Shown here: one piece after another, positions 1-7,613 of the stretch
Layout: every line of letters begins with the position of its first letter
How positions within the stretch are numbered: position 1 is the first letter of the stretch
Source of the DNA: Gordonia polyisoprenivorans
GTDB taxonomy: Bacteria > Actinomycetota > Actinomycetes > Mycobacteriales > Mycobacteriaceae
Length of the DNA stretch: 64,000 nt
Assembly (NCBI RefSeq): GCF_017654315.1
Contig: NZ_CP072203.1
Coordinates: 1,612,001-1,676,000, forward strand
Reading direction: 5' to 3'
Position numbers and translations under genes: made by a program
The notes under the pieces: generated by a model
Told to the model about the DNA's origin: nothing
Seen by the model: only the letters and a program-made list of their open reading frames with translations
Databases searched by the model: none

Positions 1-318
1 AAAGAACGGCTGTTCACCCCAGGACAACGCAACGCACTACTCGTCCGCGATCGCGGATGCATCAAATGCGGAGCACACGCCGGACGCTGCCAAGCACACC
101 ACCTCGCCCACTGGAGTGATGGCGGTCCCACCGACCTCGACAACGGCTGCCTACTGTGCACCAGCTGCCACGACGATGTGCACCACCACGGCTGGGACAT
201 CATCATGGGATTCGACCGACACCCCCGGCTGATCCCACCCGCCAGCATCGATCCGAAACGCCAACCCGTGCCGTCGTATCACCGCAGAACCATGCGACTC
301 GACGACGCCGCAGCCTGA
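1..318 (+). CDS. DUF222/HNH endonuclease, 3' part only
   Basis: The last 105 codons of a gene that begins outside the window. The product ends in an HNH nuclease domain: CIKCG, then CQAHHLAHWSDGG, then LCTSCHDDVHHH, which supply the zinc cysteines and the HHxxHW metal/catalytic histidines. It aligns almost residue for residue with the C-terminus of the intact gene at 58008-59297 and with the broken copy at 23841-25131; a visible difference is HHLAHW where the others have HHVHHW. Proteins of this kind (DUF222 plus HNH) are the coding part of the REP13E12 repeats of M. tuberculosis, whose biological role is not settled. The reading frame is open from base 1 to a TGA. No frameshift is seen in the visible part. 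The 3' flank is also shared with the other two copies. Confidence 0.9.
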   Translation, partial: KERLFTPGQRNALLVRDRGCIKCGAHAGRCQAHHLAHWSDGGPTDLDNGCLLCTSCHDDVHHHGWDIIMGFDRHPRLIPPASIDPKRQPVPSYHRRTMRLDDAAA

Positions 319-456
319 CCTACCCTGCCCCACTACCTGAATCCCCGCACCCGGCCTAGCCGGGACCGCATCTGATCTTTGAGAACTCCATAGAGAAACC
401 CACCCGGTGGTCGAGGTGTTCGAGTGTCCGTGGCCCGGAATCCTGTCGGCACAAGG

Positions 457-500
457 GGTCTCGAGGCTCGTCGCTAACGCTCCTCGGCACCTCGACCACC
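457..500. repeat. Extragenic palindrome, type B
   Basis: An imperfect inverted repeat of about 44 bp with outer arms GGTCTCGAGGC and GCACCTCGACC around a variable centre containing GTCGCT and CTCCTCGG. Type B copies also occur at 647 (variant), 23656, 59436, 59637 and 59859. The preceding sequence (GGCCCGGAAT, GGCACAAGG) is shared with the copies beside the other HNH genes. Confidence 0.85.
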
Positions 501-549
501 GGGATGGGACGGCCATCGGGCACGAAACCCGGGGTGGGAACGGCCCTCC

Positions 550-590
550 GATGGTCGAGGTGCGAGCCGCGTGCGGCGAGCCTCGAGACC
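550..590. repeat. Extragenic palindrome, type A
   Basis: A 41-bp imperfect inverted repeat: GATGGTCGAGGTGCGA, then a perfect inner stem GCCGC-GT-GCGGC, then GAGCCTCGAGACC. Near-identical copies lie at 23498, 25325, 57444, 57771, 59540 and 59762, all beside DUF222-HNH genes. Confidence 0.88.
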
Positions 591-646
591 AATTGAGCCA
601 ACGCTGGATTCGTATCACGGTGGCCCAGATACCCATCGGTGCAACG

Positions 647-690
647 GGTCTCGAGGCTACGTCGCTATCGCTCCTTCGCACCTCGACCAG
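647..690. repeat. Extragenic palindrome, diverged type B
   Basis: GGTCTCGAGGCT at one end and CACCTCGACCAG at the other, with a diverged centre. A stray half-site (CACCTCGACCAG) follows at about 719-730 before the end of murB. The whole stretch 319-753 has no credible gene; it holds these palindromes and is homologous to the 3' flanks of the other HNH copies. Confidence 0.75.
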
Positions 691-753
691 CGTACGAAGG
701 CGGCTCGCAGAGGCTTGGCACCTCGACCAGCGGGGTCGATCGTCGGGCGGGGT

Positions 754-1833
754 CTACAGGGCGCAGTTCACCAGAACCGGCTCCGGGTGCAGGGTGATGC
801 CGAAGGTGTCGGCGACGCCGTCGCGCACGTCGCGGGCCAGGGCGAGAAGTTCTTCGGTGGTGGCGCCACCACGATTGGTCAAGGCCAGTGTGTGTTTGGT
901 GCTCAGGCGGACCGGGGCGTCGGGGCCGGGATAGCCCTTGGCGTAGCCGGCGCGTTCGATGAGCCAGCCTGCGGAGAACTTGACGCCATCGGCTGCCGGA
1001 TAGGTGGGGACGGCGACGTCGGCGCCGAGGCGGGCGGCGATGCGGTCGAGAATGGCCGGTGCGTCATCAGCTCCGACGATCGGGTTGGTGAAAAACGAAC
1101 CGGCACTCCAGGTGTCGTGGTCGTCGGGATCGAGCACCATGCCCTTGCCCGCGCGTAGCGCCAGGACCGCCTCGCGGACCGTCGTGGCGTCGGCGCGGCC
1201 GCCCGGCTCGACCCCCATGGCGGCGGACAGCTCGCGATACCGCAATGGCTGACTGGCGCGATCGTCGTTGAGCCAGAACGACACCGCAACGACGACCATC
1301 TCGTCGCGATGCTTGAGCCGCGACGTGCGGTAGGCCAGACCGAGTTCACCCGGGGCGACCCATCGCAGGGTTCCCGAACGACGGTCGAGTACCTGGACCT
1401 CGCGCAAGACGTCGGCGACCTCGACACCGTAGGCGCCGACATTCTGTACCGGGGTCGCACCGGTCGATCCGGGAATCCCGGAGAGACACTCCAGCCCACC
1501 GAAACCGGCCTCAACGGTCGCGGCCACCAGATCGTCCCAGGTGACCCCGGCGTCGGCGGTGACGTGGGCTCGACCGGATTCGCGCCCGGTCCCGAACTCG
1601 ATGCGGCCGCTCTCGATGCGGATGGCGGTTCCGGCGAAGCCTGCGTCGGCGATGACGAGATTCGAGCCGCCGCCCATGAGTAGAACCGGCTCGGCGGCGG
1701 CGTCGGCGGCGAGGATCTCCTCGACGACCGATCGGGTGTCCTCGCAGCGGAGCAGCGCCCGTGCCGGGCCGCCGACCCGCAGGGTGGTCAGCCCGGCCAG
1801 TGGGACGCCGGGCGGCAACGAAGTCTCGGTCAC
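754..1833 (-). CDS. murB: UDP-N-acetylenolpyruvoylglucosamine reductase
   Basis: MurB reduces enolpyruvyl-UDP-GlcNAc to UDP-MurNAc with NADPH and FAD, in the cytoplasm, at the second committed step of peptidoglycan precursor synthesis. The 359-residue product shows the N-terminal FAD domain (TTLRVGGPAR, GGGSNLVIAD, SGIPGSTGATPVQN VGAYG), the serine proton-donor region WSAGSFFTNP, and the C-terminal catalytic glutamate in ITLHPEPVLV. The length fits type I MurB. I chose the GTG at 1833 (VTETSLPPG) because homology begins there; the frame stays open far upstream, but those residues are arginine-rich noise. The gene is divergent from the DUF2505 gene at 1935. Its stop lies close to the palindrome cluster that follows the partial HNH gene. 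Confidence 0.95.
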   Translation of the reverse strand: MTETSLPPGVPLAGLTTLRVGGPARALLRCEDTRSVVEEILAADAAAEPVLLMGGGSNLVIADAGFAGTAIRIESGRIEFGTGRESGRAHVTADAGVTWDDLVAATVEAGFGGLECLSGIPGSTGATPVQNVGAYGVEVADVLREVQVLDRRSGTLRWVAPGELGLAYRTSRLKHRDEMVVVAVSFWLNDDRASQPLRYRELSAAMGVEPGGRADATTVREAVLALRAGKGMVLDPDDHDTWSAGSFFTNPIVGADDAPAILDRIAARLGADVAVPTYPAADGVKFSAGWLIERAGYAKGYPGPDAPVRLSTKHTLALTNRGGATTEELLALARDVRDGVADTFGITLHPEPVLVNCAL

Positions 1834-1920
1834 GGGGCCAACGGTAACCCGTGACGGCACCGCACCACCGACTTGCCGGAGTTCGGTGTTTGCACCCGTT
1901 CCGTGTGCACGCGCGTCGAG

Positions 1921-1926
1921 TAATCT
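1921..1926 (+). promoter_or_regulatory. -10 box of a predicted leaderless transcript
   Basis: TAATCT stands 8 bases before the ATG at 1935, and there is no Shine-Dalgarno sequence in between. Transcription would start at or next to the start codon. Confidence 0.45.
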
Positions 1927-1934
1927 CTCATCCC

Positions 1935-2429
1935 ATGGCGAGCCCGCTGCAGCACTCGGTGTCCTATCCGTTCTCAACCGCCCGTTACTGGGACGTCGTA
2001 TCGACCGAGCAGTACTGGCACGACCTGCTCGAGGCCACCAACTCCAGCCACGGCAGGCTCGAATCCTTCGCATCGGACGGCACCACGGTGACCGTGACAA
2101 TGCTGCAGGGGGTGCCCGAGGACCGGCTGCCATCGGTGGTGACCAAGGTGCGCCCCGGTGACCTCGAGATCCCCCGCACGATGACCTTCACCCGGGCCGC
2201 GGATGCGGTCAACGGCACGATGCACGCCTCGGTGTCGGGCGCCCCGGCCGACGTCGAGGGCGCCCTGGTCGTCTCCGGTGACCCGGCCGGCGTCGAGTAC
2301 ACGGGCAGCGCCAAGGTGGGGATTCCCTTCGTCGGCGGCAAGATCGAGAGCGCCGTCATCGAGCAGCTCGTGGACCTGCTCGACAACGAACGGGAGAAGA
2401 CGGTGACTTGGGAGGCCGATCACCGCTGA
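1935..2429 (+). CDS. DUF2505 family protein (first of two)
   Basis: A 164-residue protein of the DUF2505 family, which is common in mycolic-acid-producing actinobacteria and has no assigned function; its fold is thought to be related to the START/SRPBCC lipid-binding class. The sequence shows the family start SVSYPFSTARYWDVV, a central stretch alternating strand-like segments, and the end VGIPFVGGKIESAVIEQLVDLLDNE. No signal peptide or membrane segment is visible. It is followed 15 bases later by a paralogue with the same architecture, so the pair looks like a tandem duplication. Start at ATG 1935 is supported by the -10-like box just upstream and by homology to the neighbour. Confidence 0.85.
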   Translation: MASPLQHSVSYPFSTARYWDVVSTEQYWHDLLEATNSSHGRLESFASDGTTVTVTMLQGVPEDRLPSVVTKVRPGDLEIPRTMTFTRAADAVNGTMHASVSGAPADVEGALVVSGDPAGVEYTGSAKVGIPFVGGKIESAVIEQLVDLLDNEREKTVTWEADHR

Positions 2430-2431
2430 CG

Positions 2432-2437
2432 TAACCT
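2432..2437 (+). promoter_or_regulatory. -10 box of a predicted leaderless transcript
   Basis: TAACCT is 7 bases before the ATG at 2445, overlapping the gap after the previous stop. The second DUF2505 gene may therefore have its own promoter. Confidence 0.35.
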
Positions 2438-2444
2438 GGCCGTC

Positions 2445-2954
2445 ATGGCACGACGTCTCAGCTACTCCGCGCGTTATGCGCATCCGGTGGAGAAGCTCTA
2501 CGAAGCTCAGAGCACCCGGCAGTATTGGGATGACATGATGGCGGGCTTCCAGATGATCTCGCCGCACTGCGAGGTGGAGGACTTCCGGTCCGACGAAACC
2601 GGCCTGAAAGTGGTGCTCAAACAGCACATCGGCCGCGATCAGCTGCCCCCGATCGCCCAGACCGTCCTGATGAAGGACATGGTGATCACCCGCGAGGAAT
2701 CGTTCGGGCCGTTCGACCCGGACAACACCAAGGGCAACTACACGGCGTCGATACCCGCGGGACCCGGTAATCTGCAGGGCTGGCAGGAACTGTTCCCCAC
2801 CGAGACCGGTTGCACGATCCGCAAGACCACCGAGGTCAAGGTCTTCATCCCGTTCGTCAACGGCAAACTGGAGCAGCTCATGCTGGTCAACCTGGTGGAT
2901 CTGTTCCGCGCGGAGGCCGAGTACTCCAAGGACTGGATCGACAAGAACCTCTGA
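2445..2954 (+). CDS. DUF2505 family protein (second of two)
   Basis: A 169-residue paralogue of the preceding gene. Shared landmarks are an aromatic N-terminus (LSYSARYAHPVEKLYEAQ, STRQYWDD), and a C-terminus of the form VFIPFVNGKLEQLMLVNLVDLF matching VGIPFVGGKIESAVIEQLVDLL of the first copy. It is soluble, with no signal sequence. The function is unknown; a hydrophobic-ligand pocket is an inference from the presumed START-like fold. The methyltransferase gene begins 4 bases after the stop, so the two are probably co-transcribed. Confidence 0.87.
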   Translation: MARRLSYSARYAHPVEKLYEAQSTRQYWDDMMAGFQMISPHCEVEDFRSDETGLKVVLKQHIGRDQLPPIAQTVLMKDMVITREESFGPFDPDNTKGNYTASIPAGPGNLQGWQELFPTETGCTIRKTTEVKVFIPFVNGKLEQLMLVNLVDLFRAEAEYSKDWIDKNL

Positions 2955-2958
2955 CCGC

Positions 2959-3741
2959 GTGACACCCACCCCGAGACCTCACGGTCGGGTGACCCGGGGT
3001 ACCACCAACATCAACCGCCTGCGCCGCGTCGACAGGTGGATGGCGCACGAACCGTCGATCGTTGCGGCGCTGGCCGCCGTCACGCGGCCGATCGTCGTCG
3101 ATCTCGGATACGGCGCGCGGCCCGACACGTGTGTCGAGATGGCTCGGCGACTGCGGCCCGTCGCGCCCGACCTGCAGATGATCGGCCTCGAGATCGATCC
3201 CGACCGCATCGTCGCCCCGATCGACGGCGTGCGATTCGCACTCGGCGGTTTCGAGCTCGCCGGGGTGCGGCCACAACTGGTTCGCGCGTTCAACGTCCTG
3301 CGACAGTATGACGAGCACGAGGTGGCTCCCGCGTGGTCGCAGATGATGACGCAACTGGCACCCGGCGGGCTGATCGTTGAAGGCACCTGCGACGAGATCG
3401 GCCGTCGCTGCGCCTGGGTCCTGCTTGATGCCCACGGGCCGCGCACCCTGACCCTGTGCTGGTCGCCCGCGCACACCGCGCGACCCTCCGACCTCGCCGA
3501 ACGGCTCCCCAAAGCGCTCATCCATCGCAACGTGCCGGGTGAGCGTATCCACGAGCTACTCGTCACCGCCGACCGCTGCTGGGACAACGCCGCCGGTCAA
3601 ACGGTATTCGGGCCACGCGCACGCTGGGCACAGACCCTCACGCTGATGCGTGAGGCTGGCATCGACGTCGCGATTCCGCGGCGGCGCGTCGTCGACAATC
3701 TGTTGACCGTGCCCTGGGAGACCGTCGCACCGCGCGGGTAG
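2959..3741 (+). CDS. Class I SAM-dependent methyltransferase-like protein
   Basis: A 260-residue cytoplasmic protein with a Rossmann-type motif I (PIVVDLGYGARPDT), an acidic loop (IGLEIDPDRI) where the ribose of S-adenosylmethionine would bind, and a later PGGLIVEGTCDE segment typical of motif IV/VI regions. The substrate cannot be read from the sequence. The start is GTG at 2959, 4 bases after the DUF2505 stop, which suggests translational coupling. The N-terminal 20 residues are basic (RPHGRVTRGTTNINRLRR) and could contact nucleic acid, but that is only a guess. Confidence 0.75.
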   Translation: MTPTPRPHGRVTRGTTNINRLRRVDRWMAHEPSIVAALAAVTRPIVVDLGYGARPDTCVEMARRLRPVAPDLQMIGLEIDPDRIVAPIDGVRFALGGFELAGVRPQLVRAFNVLRQYDEHEVAPAWSQMMTQLAPGGLIVEGTCDEIGRRCAWVLLDAHGPRTLTLCWSPAHTARPSDLAERLPKALIHRNVPGERIHELLVTADRCWDNAAGQTVFGPRARWAQTLTLMREAGIDVAIPRRRVVDNLLTVPWETVAPRG

Positions 3742-3744
3742 TTT
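3739..3744 (+). promoter_or_regulatory. -10 box of a predicted leaderless transcript
   Basis: TAGTTT, overlapping the stop of the methyltransferase, lies exactly 6 bases before ATG 3751, with no ribosome binding site between. Confidence 0.4.
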
Positions 3745-3750
3745 GGCCAC

Positions 3751-4578
3751 ATGCGCATCGCGATGGCCCAGATCACCTCCGGCACCGACCCGGACGACAA
3801 TCTGCGTCTGGTCGCCGAACACACGGCCGCAGCAGCCGCCGACGGAGCCGTTCTCGTCGTGTTCCCCGAGGCGACGATGTGCCGGTTCGGGGTGCCGCTG
3901 GGCCCGGTCGCCCAGTCCCTCGATGGGCCGTGGGCCACGGGCGTCTCGCAGATCGCGCGCGAGAACTCTGTGACCGTGATCGCGGGCATGTTCACCCCCG
4001 GCGACGACGGGCGGGTCGCCAACACCCTGCTCGTCGCAGCACCCGACGGCACCCGCATCGGCTACGACAAGATCCACCTGTACGACGCCTTCGGCTTCCG
4101 GGAATCAGCCACTGTCGCACCCGGAGACGTCGCGCGGACCGTGACGGTCGACGGCGTCCGCGTCGGTGTGGCCACCTGCTACGACATCCGCTTCCCGGCA
4201 CTGTTCACCGCACTCGCCCGAGAAGGGGCCGAGGTGATCGTCGTGCCCGCGTCCTGGGGTGCCGGGCGCGGCAAGGTCGAGCAGTGGCGGACACTGGCCA
4301 CCGCACGTGCCCTCGACTCGACGTCCTACGTCGTTGCCGTCGGCCAGGCCGAACCCGCCGACGACGAGCTCCGCGCGTCGAAAGCGCCGACCGGCGTAGG
4401 ACATAGCCAAATCTCAGATCCCTTCGGTAGCGTGGTCGCGTCGTACACGGGGGAGCAACGGCTGGGTGTACACGACCTCGACCTGGGTGTTGTCGCCAAG
4501 GCTCGCGAGCAACTCGCGGTCCTCGCCAACCAGCGGGAATTCCGAATCGAACCGACGCCCGTCGCGTACGAACTGTGA
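3751..4578 (+). CDS. Carbon-nitrogen hydrolase (nitrilase superfamily)
   Basis: A 275-residue amidohydrolase of the nitrilase/omega-amidase superfamily. The catalytic triad is visible: Glu in VVFPEATMC, Lys in YDKIHLYDAF, and Cys in GVATCYDIRFP. The conserved glutamate region after the lysine and the terminal (N)REFRIEP segment also fit. Members hydrolyse amides or nitriles of small molecules such as deaminated glutathione or omega-amides; the exact substrate cannot be inferred. It is soluble and of normal family length. It follows the methyltransferase closely, but the -10-like box just before the ATG may give it its own transcript. Confidence 0.92.
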   Translation: MRIAMAQITSGTDPDDNLRLVAEHTAAAAADGAVLVVFPEATMCRFGVPLGPVAQSLDGPWATGVSQIARENSVTVIAGMFTPGDDGRVANTLLVAAPDGTRIGYDKIHLYDAFGFRESATVAPGDVARTVTVDGVRVGVATCYDIRFPALFTALAREGAEVIVVPASWGAGRGKVEQWRTLATARALDSTSYVVAVGQAEPADDELRASKAPTGVGHSQISDPFGSVVASYTGEQRLGVHDLDLGVVAKAREQLAVLANQREFRIEPTPVAYEL

Positions 4579-4611
4579 TCACGCAAGACCGACGCCCCTA
4601 GGACGGAGTGC

Positions 4612-5892
4612 ATGGCCGACGACACGACCGACGATCCGCAGACCCCTCGTGGTCCCGAGGATCCGGATGCCACCAAGCAGGTCGGTCGGGAGAACGCGCC
4701 GCGCGACCACTCCGCCGGAGGAGACGCGCCGACCGAGCAGCCACCGGCCGAGCAGCTACCGGCCGAGCAGGCTCCGGCACAGCAGACGGGGGCGGATCAG
4801 ACTTCAGCCCAGCATGGTGCGGGAGAGAATCCCGCCCCCGACACCGAGCAGTGGGAGCCGACCACCACCTCCCGCCACGCGCGCGCCTACTCGCAGATTT
4901 CCGACGCCACCACGACCCCGGTGACGCCGCCACCACCCGCGGCGCACCCGCAGACCGCGCAGTTCACCACCGGGGAGAACCCGATGGACGGAGGGGATCC
5001 GGGAACGGGTGCGCATGCGGTTCCCCCGACCGGCGACGGCGTGGTCACGACCGCGCCGACGAAACGCGGCAAGGGAAAGTTCATCGCGCTCGGCGCGGTC
5101 GGACTGGTGTTGGTGATCATCATCGCGCTCGTCGGCACCGAACTCTTCTTGCGCAGCCGGGCGACCGATTGCCTGGAGAAACAGTTTGGCGCGCTGACCG
5201 GTCAGTCCACCAACGTGTCGATCAGCAAGAAACCCATTCTGCTGCAAAAGTTCTCGAACGATTACCCCTACGTCCAGGTGGACACCAGCGACTCCAATTC
5301 GACGCAGATGCAACTGCACGTCCGGGCCGATGGGGTCAGCCAGGACGGGAACTCGGTCAAGGTCGATTCGCTCGCGGGCACCGGGTACGTCCCGTTCCAG
5401 CGGGTGATCGAGCTGAGCAAGCAGGGACAACTCTCCGGTGGCTCGACCGACAACAGCGGGACCAACGGTGGCACCAACAACGGCGGCACGGGAACCGAGG
5501 GCTCCGGCATCTTGGGCAGTACCCAGGTCAGTTCGGTCACCGGCAACGCCGCCGACGGCACGATCAAGGTGGACGCCGCGGTACAGGTCGCGATCTTCCC
5601 GGTGCCGGTCAGCCTCACCATGAAGCCGGTCCTCGACCAGGGCAAGGTGCGCTTCCAGGTGGAGCAGGCCAGCGCCTTCGTCTTCGGGATTCCCGCCGAC
5701 TTCGCCCAGCAGTTCGTCGACGGCTTCGGCGACAGTCTCTTCGGTGACCTCACCAAGCAAATCAAGGTCACCTCCCTGAAGGTCACCGACCAGGGCGTCG
5801 ACTTCGCCGTCACCGGCAGCAACGTCGATCTCGGGTCGGCGGCCGCGTCGACGTCGAGCTCGGGTTCGGCGCCGACCTGCTCGATCCTCTGA
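4612..5892 (+). CDS. DUF2993 (LmeA-type) membrane-anchored envelope protein
   Basis: A 426-residue protein with three parts. Residues 1-150 are disordered and rich in Pro, Gln, Glu and Thr, with a repeated motif (AEQLPAEQ, AEQAPAQQ). Around residues 158-180 there is one membrane segment (ALGAVGLVLVIIIALVGTELF). The rest is an extracytoplasmic DUF2993 domain beginning RATDCLEKQFGALTG. LmeA of mycobacteria has this domain and works in lipomannan elongation; that link is family knowledge, not shown here. A Ser/Gly/Asn-rich loop (SGGSTDNSGTNGGTNNGGTG) interrupts the domain. The long disordered cytoplasmic N-terminus is unusual for LmeA itself. ATG 4612 has no competing start. Confidence 0.82.
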   Translation: MADDTTDDPQTPRGPEDPDATKQVGRENAPRDHSAGGDAPTEQPPAEQLPAEQAPAQQTGADQTSAQHGAGENPAPDTEQWEPTTTSRHARAYSQISDATTTPVTPPPPAAHPQTAQFTTGENPMDGGDPGTGAHAVPPTGDGVVTTAPTKRGKGKFIALGAVGLVLVIIIALVGTELFLRSRATDCLEKQFGALTGQSTNVSISKKPILLQKFSNDYPYVQVDTSDSNSTQMQLHVRADGVSQDGNSVKVDSLAGTGYVPFQRVIELSKQGQLSGGSTDNSGTNGGTNNGGTGTEGSGILGSTQVSSVTGNAADGTIKVDAAVQVAIFPVPVSLTMKPVLDQGKVRFQVEQASAFVFGIPADFAQQFVDGFGDSLFGDLTKQIKVTSLKVTDQGVDFAVTGSNVDLGSAAASTSSSGSAPTCSIL

Positions 5893-5965
5893 GCCGGACG
5901 GGTCGCACCACCTCGCAGGTACGCTGGGAGATGTCCGATTTCCCGACCCCGTTCCGGAGGAACCC

Positions 5966-6814
5966 GTGGGCCAGCTGCTCCTGATCGCCGTCGTCATCCT
6001 GCTCGTCGTGGGCGTGGTGGTGGTGATGCAGCGGCGCTCCGGTGCCAACACCGCCCGCACCCTCGACGACGCGAAGGCCGACGCCCGACAGGCCATCGAA
6101 CGGCTCGGCGGTCAGGTGTACATGCTGGTCGGTGACTCGCCGGCGGCCAAGCAGGCGCTCGCCGACGCCGCCGAACGGCACACCGCTGCCGGCTCACAGA
6201 TCGACCAGGCCACCAGCCCCGCACAGGCCCGACTCGCCAAACAGACCGCCATCGAGGGCCTGTACTACATCCGCGCCGCGCGGACCGCGATGGGCATGGA
6301 CCCGGGACCGGCGATCCCCGAACTCGACGGTCAGAAAAGTGCGGGTGAGGTCACCGAGAACCGTGAGATCGACTTCGAGGGCCGCACCGTGCAGGCCTCG
6401 CCCGCGCCGTCGCCGACCACCCCGAATTACTACCCGGGTGGCCGCGTCGCCGGCCGACCGGTTCCGGCCGGCTGGTACTCCGAACCGTGGTGGAAACCGG
6501 CGCTCGTCGCCGGAGCGTGGGGTGTCGGCTCGATGTTCCTGTTCTCGGCACTGTTCTCCGGCATGGCCGGGGTCAACTACGACGCGGCCGCCTTCGAGAA
6601 CGGTGTCGGCGACGGCACCGACGCCGGAGCCCTCGATGCCGGGGATTACGGCGATGCGGGCGGGGGCGACATGGGTGGCGGTGACGCCGGTGGCGACATG
6701 GGCGGTGGTGACATGGGCGGTGGTGACTACGGCGGCGGTTTCGGTGACTTCGGTGGCGGCAACGACTTCGGTGGTGGAAGCGACTTCGGCGGCGGGGACT
6801 TCGGCGGATTCTGA
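5966..6814 (+). CDS. Membrane protein with glycine-aspartate-rich tail (DUF1542-like)
   Basis: A 282-residue protein. It begins with a membrane segment (LLLIAVVILLVVGVVVVM) followed by a basic turn and a helical, alanine-rich region (about residues 30-125) whose spacing resembles DUF1542-type helical repeats. A second hydrophobic segment (ALVAGAWGVGSMFLFSALFSG) lies near residue 185, and the last 60 residues are an extreme low-complexity tail of GGGD, MGGGD and DFGGG repeats ending DFGGF. The role is unknown. The GTG start at 5966 has GGAGG 5 bases upstream. The Gly-Asp tail could be flexible or could bind divalent metals; that is inference. Confidence 0.7.
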   Translation: MGQLLLIAVVILLVVGVVVVMQRRSGANTARTLDDAKADARQAIERLGGQVYMLVGDSPAAKQALADAAERHTAAGSQIDQATSPAQARLAKQTAIEGLYYIRAARTAMGMDPGPAIPELDGQKSAGEVTENREIDFEGRTVQASPAPSPTTPNYYPGGRVAGRPVPAGWYSEPWWKPALVAGAWGVGSMFLFSALFSGMAGVNYDAAAFENGVGDGTDAGALDAGDYGDAGGGDMGGGDAGGDMGGGDMGGGDYGGGFGDFGGGNDFGGGSDFGGGDFGGF

Positions 6815-6907
6815 CCGCGAATCACCCATGCGCCCAACTCTTCCGGGCTGATCCCGCCGGGTTGCTCCGGGCCGAAACGTCTGCGGCCGAGCGTCTGCGG
6901 CCGAACG

Positions 6908-7585
6908 TTATTCGGCGAAGCCCTCCAGCACCGCACGGCTGCCCGACAACCCAAGCCGGGTGGCGCCGGCGGCGATGAGTTCGGCGGCGAAGCGGGCATC
7001 GCGGATTCCGCCGGACGCCTTCACCCCGACCCGGGCGGGAACGGCGGCCCGCATGATCTCCACCGCCCGCACACTCGCGCCGCCGGCCGGATGAAACCCG
7101 GTCGAGGTCTTGACGAAACTCGCCCCGGCGCGGGCCGCGTGCGCACACACCTCGGTCAAGGTGTCCTCGCCGGCGAGATCGAGCAGCGCCGCCGACTCGA
7201 CGATCACCTTGAGGACCGTCTCGTCACCGACGGCCTCACGAACGGTGAGCACGTCGGCGAAGACCTCGTCGAATCGTTGTTCCAGCGCGGCGCCGACGTC
7301 GATGACCATGTCGACCTCGTCGGCACCGGAGTCCACGGCCAGGCGCGCCTCGGCGGCCTTGACCAGCGAATGGTGCTTGCCCGACGGGAAGCCGGCGACC
7401 ACACAGGACTTCTGGTCACCGGTGTCGATCGGCAGCATCGACGGCGACAGGCAGACCGCGTAGACGCCGAGCTCCGCGGCCTCGGCGATGGTGGCCTCGG
7501 CGTCGGCGCGGGTGGCCTCGGGCTTGAGCAGGGTGTGGTCGACGAGGGCCGCGACATCGGCTCGGCGTAGGTCGGTGATCGTCAC
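6908..7585 (-). CDS. deoC: Deoxyribose-phosphate aldolase
   Basis: DeoC cleaves 2-deoxyribose-5-phosphate to glyceraldehyde-3-phosphate and acetaldehyde in deoxynucleoside breakdown, through a Schiff-base lysine. The 225-residue product has the class I aldolase signatures: [45 protein letters not shown] (active Lys of LKVI), FVKTSTGF (Schiff-base Lys) and [11 protein letters not shown]. It is the usual bacterial length and is cytoplasmic. The frame stays open upstream, but homology starts at [19 protein letters not shown], so I use the GTG at 7585. It is divergent from purU, with only 28 bases between the two starts. Confidence 0.96.
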   Translation of the reverse strand: MTITDLRRADVAALVDHTLLKPEATRADAEATIAEAAELGVYAVCLSPSMLPIDTGDQKSCVVAGFPSGKHHSLVKAAEARLAVDSGADEVDMVIDVGAALEQRFDEVFADVLTVREAVGDETVLKVIVESAALLDLAGEDTLTEVCAHAARAGASFVKTSTGFHPAGGASVRAVEIMRAAVPARVGVKASGGIRDARFAAELIAAGATRLGLSGSRAVLEGFAE

Positions 7586-7613
7586 ACAGACGAGCTTGGC
7601 ACACTGAAGGACC

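Noticed and set aside
457..690. CRISPR array
   Set aside because: The repeats are palindromic but spaced irregularly, with homologous rather than unique spacers, and no cas genes are present.
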